This document shows, in pieces, positions 1 through 64,000 of a stretch of DNA of 64,000 nt. The position numbers were made by a program, and so were the translations under genes. The DNA comes from Amorphochlora amoebiformis (lineage: Eukaryota; Cercozoa; Chlorarachniophyceae): assembly GCA_054601695.1 (NCBI GenBank), contig BAAHQB010000253.1:62001-126000 (forward strand). The letters are read 5' to 3'. The notes below the pieces were generated by a model. It had not been told where the DNA came from, did not search any database, and was given only the letters and a program-made list of their open reading frames with translations. How positions within the stretch are numbered: the stretch's first letter is position 1; each line of letters begins with the position of its first letter.

Positions 1-53
1 AAAAGAGAGAGGGAAAGAGAGAAAGAGAGAGAGAGAGAGAGGGAGAGGAAAGA

Positions 54-88
<35 letters not shown>

Positions 89-514
89 GGAAAAAGAGAG
101 AGAGAGGAAAAGAGAGAAAGAGAAATAGAGAGAGAAAAAACAGAGAGTGTGGAAAAGAGAGAGAGAGAGAGAGAGAGCATAAAAAAAAGAGAGCGCGGAA
201 GGTGAGAGAAAGAGATAGATGCGAAACTTATGTGCATATTAGGCTTAAAGTATGAGTACCTCATTTAAGATTAGGGTTAGGGTTAGGGTTAGGGTTAGGG
301 TTAGGGTTAGGGTTAGGGTTAGGGTTAGGGTTAGGGTTAGGTTAGAATGGTGGATAGAGTTAGGTTAGGGTCAGGGCTAGGGTTAGGGTTTATCTTAGAA
401 TTAGGGTTAGGGTTAGATTTAGGATAACGGTTAGCGTTAGGGCCAGGGTAAGGGTGAGGGTTAGGGTTAGGGTTAGGGTTAGGGTTAGGGTTAGGGTTAG
501 GGTTAGGGTTAGAC
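1..514. repeat. GA-rich tract (1-210) and TTAGGG array (268-513) in CARNMT1 intron
   Basis: Positions 1-210 are almost pure GA/A purines on the plus strand, so pyrimidine-rich in the sense of the minus-strand gene. Positions 268-513 hold a degenerate TTAGGG array with variants such as ttagattt and agggccaggg. The array directly adjoins the donor of exon 576-515, which reads gtctaaccctaa in gene sense. No further exon of the gene was recognised left of 515. Confidence 0.85.
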
Positions 515-5990
<5,476 letters not shown>

Positions 5991-6056
5991 CTAACAGTAT
6001 ATATATATATATTATATGTATAATATATTATGTATATATATATATTATGTGTATGT

Positions 6057-6124
<68 letters not shown>

Positions 6125-6133
6125 CGTATGAAT

Positions 6134-6164
<31 letters not shown>

Positions 6165-6168
6165 TTAC

Positions 6169-6219
<51 letters not shown>

Positions 6220-6290
6220 ATATATGCATGCGTGTATGTAGATATAATTTATGTGAATTGTCTAGATCCACCCCTAGACGAATATATACA

Positions 6291-6332
<42 letters not shown>

Positions 6333-6334
6333 AT

Positions 6335-6666
<332 letters not shown>

Positions 6667-6726
6667 CACATTTAAATAAATTTGTAATTTATGTGCATTT
6701 ATATGAATTGTACCTTCTAGGCGACC

Positions 6727-7496
6727 CTAAATTAACTGCATGAGAGTATATACCCCATCATACACACATACATAGTATCATTACCACCAGTTATACACAT
6801 GCACAGAGTACAATTCTTATGACCATACGCCTTCGTTCGAAGGAAATAGGCCCACGTGAAGGATGTCAATACACGTGTGACCGTGATACATATCCCAGTC
6901 AACCCCGGATTTTCTACCCCCCTCCCCTCCTTTCTTTCTCACAAAGACTCCCACATCAGGACAACGTGGTTGTAAAAATGCTTTCGAGCTCCGGTCCCGG
7001 TCCGATGGATTAAAGGAAAATGTCACTCTTTGTGACACGTGTTCACCCAGAGGTGCGAATTTTTGTTTTCTAAGGATTAAACCGAACCCCAATAAGTGTG
7101 TGCGTCTAGTTTTCCCCTGTTCCCTATCCCTCGACGCTCGAAGGCGAATGTACCAGGGATACGGGTCGTCATTGCGCCGCCGCCGCCGATAAATCTGAGG
7201 CTTTATTATCCCGGGTACTGGCCGTAATGAATTAGTCTCGATGAGTCTCTACGAAACTCTTTGAGACTCAGAAAGCGACTTTTAGTTTCAGTTATTACAG
7301 TCCTACCGGTAAATTTAATGACTCTGATAATATCCCGCTAGTAACGGGGGATGATCGGGGATCCCCTAAGATATTAACGAACTGAGTCAAAGCAAATTTG
7401 GCAAAACCAACTAAAGTAAGTCTGAAATAATAGGGAAAAGGAAAAAACACAGAAAAATATAATGCGGCGATGTGCTCTCTTAGATCTGTTGCCGCC
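6727..7496. promoter_or_regulatory. Divergent upstream region of CARNMT1 and the TIPE-RGS gene
   Basis: About 770 bp of normal composition between the first recognised CARNMT1 exons (minus) and the ATG at 7497 (plus). It has a CCGCCGCCGCCG run at about 7174-7185 and a GAGTCTC/GAGACTC inverted pair around 7240-7270. No TATA box or initiator could be assigned. The 5-prime exon or exons of CARNMT1 may lie here; a minus-strand open frame at 7092-6817 was seen but matches no family I know. Confidence 0.45.
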
Positions 7497-9107
7497 ATGT
7501 CTGATGCGAAGGAAACCGGGGACACCAATGCGCACCAGAATCCGCCTAAGGGGAGCCTTCGCCAGCGTGCGAAAAAGTTCATCGCATCCAAAGCAGTAAG
7601 TTTGGCGTAAACAGTCGAAATCTGTCGTCAAATTTGACGAGAGTTCACTTGTAGGCGGCTACCAAGCTCGGCAAGAAGATCATGAATAACTTTCTCGGTA
7701 TTCCAGACATATCAGACCTACTTATTTCAGGCTCTAACTCTTTCTTGTCGCAGGTACTAACGGAGAGAAAATTGTCGTATCCCTGACCAAGGCAGCCAGC
7801 AAGATCCATGGCGAGAAAGACGGTTAGTTGATCTCCTTTAGTTCCAGACATATCTGCGATTGAACTCGAACCTCTGTTACACAGCTAAGACATACCAGAC
7901 GGATCTCTACAAAATCGCAACTAAGTTCAAGATCATGGTGAAACATCCAAGTCTCTGCCTGTCCAAATCAGGTCAATCTAACCCTGTATCACATCAGGTC
8001 GACGAGAAAAAGTTAGACTTCGAGGGAACAAAGCACGCTGAGGAACCTCTTAATACCCTAGGGGTTCAGGTTAGGATCATAACTGTTGTCATATTGAGTT
8101 TCGTGTTGAGTACATACGCTGATTCGATTTCACAGGTGCTCGACGCGCTCTCCTCAAAGAAAGTCGGCAAGACCTCGATAGATAGGCTCCACGCCAACAT
8201 CGGTCGCATTCGTGCGATTGTTCTCGAACTGATGAGGGCGCACCTTCAGGTGAAGAACTACAAGAAATTGGAGGGGTTGTTCGACGTGTTTGGGTACACT
8301 TTACGCACTGTAAATATGCTCATGGTAACGGTTTTTCTGACGGCTGTTTCTATTTTGTAGGAACCACAAGTTCCTAGTGTTTGTACTCAACGACGCGGAC
8401 TACAAACAAGAGAAAGGGGTGCCCTATTTAATTTGTAAATGAATTCTGTTGTGATTCCTTCTGCAGAAATCACCCACTAAACACGCGCCAACAGAACCAT
8501 ATTCACCCCAGGAGCTCTTCGAAAACCTATCGATCGTCCTAAAAGACCAGATGGAGTTGTTAGAGAGGCAGCGTGCCCAGTCCAAGCCCAAGATCTGCAG
8601 CTCGTATTTGTGTGGAAATGCACGAGTCGAAGCGTCGGGTCCTTTCCCTGGCTCCAGGCTCTGCGCCATGCACCACCGGAGTAACATGATAACCGATGCT
8701 CGAGTAATTCTGCAGCTGACATCTATCATGTTTCACACTCAGAACGGTACATGGGGAGGTTGGAGAACCCAAAGATCCAACTCTTCGTTTCCGAGGCGGT
8801 TTGATTTAAAACATATCCACACTCGAATACATACAGCATGTAGCTGATGTGAACTGGTCTTGCATGTATTCAGGCAAGCTCACCGTACTTCATTCAGTAC
8901 TTAACGTCTTTGCCAGCCGAGGATTTGAAACTCCACAGCAGTATTTTACAGGGCTCCAAGCCGACAAGTTTGTTCAATTTTCTTCGAGCAGTGCGCGTGT
9001 ATGAAAGAATCGACCGCTCGTTAAGGGAGCAGCGTGGTATGTGGAAGATAAATCTTCATGAACCTCTCTCTCTCTATATAAATATATATAATATGTATGT
9101 ATATATA

Positions 9108-9166
<59 letters not shown>

Positions 9167-9216
9167 CAAATATATACCACCTAGAGCTAATAATAGCTAT
9201 GTAAATGCAAATACAG

Positions 9217-9263
<47 letters not shown>

Positions 9264-9751
9264 ATTATATACGTAATGTATAAATGTATACATATTGTTA
9301 GCGCAACGGTAGTCCAGGTGTTGGTATTAGCAAATGGTAGTCCAGGATTATGTTCGATTGAAGTCCGTTGGATTATGACAAATGATAAAAAGGAAATCCT
9401 CAGCCAGTTCATTCAAGAAATTTCCAGGAACATTCTAACTCCTCGAACACACTCGAATCTTTGGGAAAGTTTTTGGAAGCGTGACATGGGCGTGACATCA
9501 CGGCCTGTCATCTAATATTCGGAAGCCAACATATTATACATATGGATATCAAAATATCTAAGCAATTTTTATACACTTGTAAATATATATACACATATAT
9601 AAAAGTTATTCTTGTGCTTTTTTCTTCAGCAAAGGTGATCATGCGAAAATACATGACCAAAGGTTCTCCTTCGCAAGCATGTATCGAAGAGAAGATACTC
9701 GCTAAGGTAGTATAGAGATATTATATCTAATAGTTATAGAGATATAGATAC

Positions 9752-9792
<41 letters not shown>

Positions 9793-9845
9793 AAGCATGT
9801 ATCGAAGAGAAGATACGAGATATTACATTTATATAAAATTTCAGG

Positions 9846-9886
<41 letters not shown>

Positions 9887-10177
9887 AAGCATTTATCGAA
9901 GAGACGATACTCGCCAAGGTAGTATAAGAGATATTAGATATGTAAATATATTTATATATATATATATATATATAATATATATAGTATATATATATATATA
10001 TTCCAATAATACAATCACACACACACACATATATATATATATATAGTATATTTATATATATATAATATATATAGTATATATATAATATATATAGTATATA
10101 TATATATATATATATATATATTCCAAGCATGCGTCGAAGAGTAGTTAGTAGAAGAGGTATTATATATGTAAATATAT

Positions 10178-10222
<45 letters not shown>

Positions 10223-10266
10223 CTAAGCCTGTGTCGAGCAGAAGGTACTCGCCAAGGTTGAGCAAG

Positions 10267-10326
<60 letters not shown>

Positions 10327-10376
10327 ATATATATATGTGTATAATTTATAAATATATATACTATGATGATATATAT

Positions 10377-10411
<35 letters not shown>

Positions 10412-10474
10412 CTAAATATGTTATATTGTACTATGTCTAAGTAAAGTACCATGGCAGATTTTTGCGTTCAAATC

Positions 10475-10526
<52 letters not shown>

Positions 10527-10968
10527 TATATATTTATATATACAAATCTTTGAAAAAAACTTCCCCAATCACACACATTCAAAACAATCATATTTAAAAA
10601 ACACAAACACCCAAAATACAAAAATAAAAAATCCAATTTTTTTTTTTTAATACATCAAATAAATATCTAACACATCGGAAAGAAACCTCGTAAATCGACC
10701 CACACAGGTGAAGTCGGACCTAGACAGAAGCGGAGGCAAAGATCGTCCAAAGAATTTTACCAGGAGACAAAGCATCGCTTACACGGCCCCTCCTCGAGAG
10801 CTCTTTCAAGTGGTTATAAATCAGGTATGTATGTGTGTTGTTGTATATTTGAATATAAGATGGGATGTATGTAATGTATATCGTATGTGTGTATGTATGT
10901 ATTCATAGGTGCGTTTTGTAGATTGGTGTTTGTATATAATGTGTGGGTTATTATTATTATTATTATTA

Positions 10969-11024
<56 letters not shown>

Positions 11025-11573
11025 GTATGTATGTATTATACATATATTATATATATATATATATAGGAAAAATATAACGATTTACATTCCAATCTTTTCT
11101 CCTCCCTACAATCATGTTGAAAAAATGCACACATACCTTAAAATGTTTTCCCGTATGCAGGTCAGCGGTCGACTTAGACCCATTTTCAAAGAGTTCTTGA
11201 AGTCGGACTTCTACAAGAACTACGCCGAGACTATTAGGCTCCCGCCGGCTGAGGAGAAGATAGCAGACAAACAGGTGTAACTCTTTACTCTTTCCCTCTG
11301 TTTCAACTTCTTTACTTCTTTTCCATCACCCCAGTATTTCATTTGGTTTCCCCCCCAAAATCGGAAAAAAAAATATTCGTGTTTCCATCAGGTGTAACTC
11401 TTTACTCTTTCCCTCTGTTTCAACTTCTTTACTTCTTTTCCATCACCCCAGTATTTCATTTTGTTTCCCCCCAAAATCGGAAAAAAAAATATTCGTGTTT
11501 CCATCAGGAAAAAACTCGAGAGGAAAAGGAGGCCAAGGAGGCCAAGGAAGCCAAAGATGAGAAGAAAGCTTAA
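7497..11573 (+). CDS. TNFAIP8/TIPE-like domain plus RGS domain protein, 14 exons
   Basis: Complete 452-residue protein. Exons: 7497-7595, 7655-7697, 7754-7822, 7885-7937, 7998-8069, 8136-8293, 8361-8418, 8467-8680, 8743-8798, 8874-9036, 9630-9706, 10708-10824, 11161-11274, 11508-11573; all phases agree and the sum is 1359 nt. The start follows gccgcc. Residues about 20-184 resemble TNFAIP8-family helices: [20 protein letters not shown] followed by K, then GLFDVFGNHKFL, like the family HLTAK...VFDHFS..EFL segment. Residues 228-253 hold C-x4-C-x16-C-x2-H, a possible zinc site. Residues about 256-425 look like an RGS domain: [67 protein letters not shown] domains act on G-alpha subunits; TIPE domains bind phosphoinositide or lipid. 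The C-terminus is a Glu/Lys/Ala helix. Exon structure is secure; domain names rest on remembered motifs, and no whole-protein relative is known to me. Confidence 0.75.
9037..9629 (+). repeat. Intron 10 of the TIPE-RGS gene, with AT arrays and a dispersed repeat
   Basis: The intron opens with AT arrays (9070-9265) and then holds about 300 bp of non-AT sequence. The part 9410-9530 (aagaaatttccaggaacatt onward through gaagcgtgacatggg) recurs inverted at 48780-48925 in MMS19 and in part at 25105-25200 in MOGS, so it is a dispersed repeat, probably from a mobile element. No coding capacity was recognised. Confidence 0.6.
9707..10707 (+). repeat. Intron 11 with four decayed copies of the exon 11 end
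   Basis: After exon 11 (9630-9706, ending gagaagatactcgctaag before gtagta) four relatives of its last about 35 nt and donor appear at 9790-9825, 9883-9936, 10121-10160 and 10220-10258. The second keeps gatactcgccaag followed by gtagtata, so a usable donor is repeated. AT arrays separate the copies. Confidence 0.88.
10825..11160 (+). repeat. Intron 12 with a (TTA)n array
   Basis: Contains a trinucleotide (ATT)n run at about 10950-11020, then AT repeats. Donor gtatgt, acceptor ccgtatgcag. No other structure seen. Confidence 0.8.
11275..11507 (+). repeat. Tandemly duplicated whole intron (13a/13b)
   Basis: Between exons 13 and 14 lie two nearly identical intron units, 11275-11391 (117 bp) and 11392-11507 (116 bp). 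Each starts gtgtaactctttactctttc and ends gtttccatcag, so the duplication boundaries coincide with the splice sites. Removal of one unit only would leave an in-frame gtg-taa stop directly after Gln431, while removal of both restores the frame to [13 protein letters not shown] and the natural stop. Confidence 0.93.
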
Positions 11574-12635
11574 GCTAGTAGCACTCATATGGAAGACCAT
11601 TCCAAGGCAAGTTCTCAAATTCAGTGGGGCTAGATTTACACAGCTTGCAAGGGGAGCGTATACGGGGACCGTATGATCCGGATGACACGATTACCACGTG
11701 CTAGACGTGAACCGCACTGCCGGGCTATGCCTGAATCGCAAATTTTCTGCTGTCCGAGGCTGCCGAATCCGTCATCATGATATCCTTTATCCAGTTACTA
11801 GGTTAATTACTGATTGGGACTACTCTAGTACTAGTACTACCTAGACTACCTAGACTACTAGACTAGCCCTAGGCTATATCTACTAGATCTAGTATATACT
11901 CTAGATACTAGATCCAGTATATCGATCATAGTATCTAGAGTATGTCAGATGTGATTGGAAACCACATGTGGACAACATATTCTAGATATTTCAACGTCCA
12001 CATCTACTAGATCTATCCTAGCTGTTCTATCGTCTATATATCTAGATATATATATATATATATATCTAGTATATATATATATATACTAGATATAGATCGT
12101 CTAGATCGTACGCACAGACACTCGATCTGATCGATGTATGTTCTAGATGTTGACAGTAAAATATTGGTATGATTACAACTTCTGCAACTAGTGCAATCCG
12201 TGTCATCTGCATGTGATCTTCACAACGACCAACTACTAGAACTACTAGAACTAGTGGGCATGCACATCGAGGTTTCCACCACTTCCAGGCGTCAGTTTCA
12301 ACTCTAGCAACTCGTGTGATTCCTGACCAGCCTTCAACTAGTCAAGTTATCCGAATAATTCTATATATATATATAGCTAGTAATTACTAGAACAATTATT
12401 GTATTTTCTCATTTGTTCTCCTCACATCAGCTGATATGACAGGGTTGGTACAGACCGTAGTAGTCTAGCTCTAGCTAGACTAAGGTCTACTAATGTATAA
12501 TCTTTTTATGATAACTACAAGCTAATGAGACCGGTCTGACTCTCTTACTCGCTCCAGCATGGCCGGGCAGTAGACGTAGTCTAGACAGTCACTAATAGAG
12601 TCAGACAGTCTAGATAGTGTCTTCAATAATTATTC
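11574..12635. other. Convergent intergenic region with dense CTAG motifs
   Basis: Lies between the stop codons of the TIPE-RGS gene (plus) and MOGS (minus). From about 11797 to 12614 I count roughly 34 CTAG tetranucleotides by eye, against about 3 expected by chance, with ACTAG/CTAGA contexts (for example tactctagtactagtactac). It must hold both 3-prime UTRs and polyadenylation sites, none of which I could assign with confidence. Confidence 0.7.
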
Positions 12636-38197
<25,562 letters not shown>

Positions 38198-38298
38198 TTC
38201 AACCCAGATGTCCCGGGGTTGTCCTAGATTTATTTCTGTGTGACCGGCTATGTCACTCAGTTTTGTCACACAATTCATTTGTCAGGAGAATTGCCGCC
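38198..38298. promoter_or_regulatory. 101-bp bidirectional promoter region, MOGS/MMS19
   Basis: Only 101 bp separate the two divergent start codons. An 8-bp inverted repeat, tgtgtgac at 38237-38244 and gtcacaca at 38265-38272, with another gtcac between (38252-38256), is the only structure seen. Both UTRs must be very short or overlap. The MMS19 start sits in gccgccatgg. Confidence 0.6.
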
Positions 38299-63583
<25,285 letters not shown>

Positions 63584-63597
63584 GTGAGTATAATATA

Positions 63598-63653
<56 letters not shown>

Positions 63654-63889
63654 TATATATACATATATATATATATGTATATATATGTGTGTGTGTGTGT
63701 GTGTTTGTGTGTGTGTGTGCGTGCGTGTATATATACAATAATATAAACAATAATAACAATAAAAATAATCATACCATACAACAACATGTATTACATGTAA
63801 ATATTTATATAAAAAGAATATATCGAAATTATCATATATATATACATATATATATATATAAAGAGAGAGAGAAGTACGTCTTTATATTC

Positions 63890-64000
63890 ACAAATAGGCC
63901 TCAATTCTCTTCTTTCTTTCTTCTCTACATCTCTCTGTGTGTGTCTCTTTCTATCTCTATCTCTCTCTTTCTCTCTTCTCTCTTTGTATCTCTCTGTATC
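63890..64000. repeat. CT-rich tract at right edge
   Basis: Pyrimidine-rich sequence with tctctctgtgtgtgtctctt type units running off the window; presumed MMS19 intron. Confidence 0.8.

Noticed and set aside
268-513. True chromosome end at the left edge
   Set aside because: The array is degenerate, lies inside a gene, and similar arrays recur in both orientations across the window.
6817-7092. Minus-strand 91-codon frame as CARNMT1 first exon
   Set aside because: No recognised similarity and no phase-consistent donor to the 13-nt candidate exon or to exon 5990-5937.
38198-38278. MOGS start at the upstream in-frame ATG (38278)
   Set aside because: It would leave 20 bp to the divergent MMS19 start and puts 27 non-basic residues before the family-like MAKTLRKKRR start. 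Not excluded.

Overview
The window is nuclear DNA of an intron-rich eukaryote. It carries four protein-coding genes, every one cut into many small exons by canonical GT-AG introns, and only about one tenth of the 64 kb is coding. The rest is introns filled with long (AT)n arrays, polypurine/polypyrimidine tracts and degenerate TTAGGG/CCCTAA arrays. Genes run through those arrays, so this is not a chromosome end. I rebuilt exons by joining splice sites with consistent phase and by matching the translations to family motifs I know. The lineage cannot be fixed from sequence alone; a TTAGGG-telomere unicellular eukaryote is likely, and a unicellular holozoan is one possibility suggested by the TNFAIP8-like plus RGS gene.

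Layout. (1) About 515-5990, possibly 6726, minus strand: N-terminal half of a carnosine N-methyltransferase (CARNMT1, N2227 family), continuing past the left edge. (2) 6727-7496: divergent upstream region. (3) 7497-11573, plus strand: complete 452-codon gene, 14 exons, with a TNFAIP8/TIPE-like helical domain, a Cys/His cluster and an RGS domain. (4) 11574-12635: convergent intergenic stretch very rich in CTAG. (5) 38197 down to 12636, minus strand: complete processing alpha-glucosidase I (MOGS, GH63), 36 exons coding for 806 residues over 25.6 kb. (6) 38198-38298: 101-bp bidirectional promoter region. (7) 38299 to at least 63583, plus strand: MMS19, 36 exons found, running off the right edge.

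The genes are unrelated in function: dipeptide methylation, probable G-protein signalling, ER N-glycan trimming, and cytosolic Fe-S delivery to DNA enzymes. What they share is an intron architecture that I think is the most interesting content. Around about twenty exons, one to many decayed copies of the exon edge with its splice site lie in the adjacent intron, separated by AT or telomere-like arrays. In one case a whole intron is precisely tandem-duplicated. Where telomere-like arrays touch an acceptor they are read as CCCTAA in the transcript in every case I checked, which supplies repeated CTAAC branch-site-like motifs and pyrimidines.
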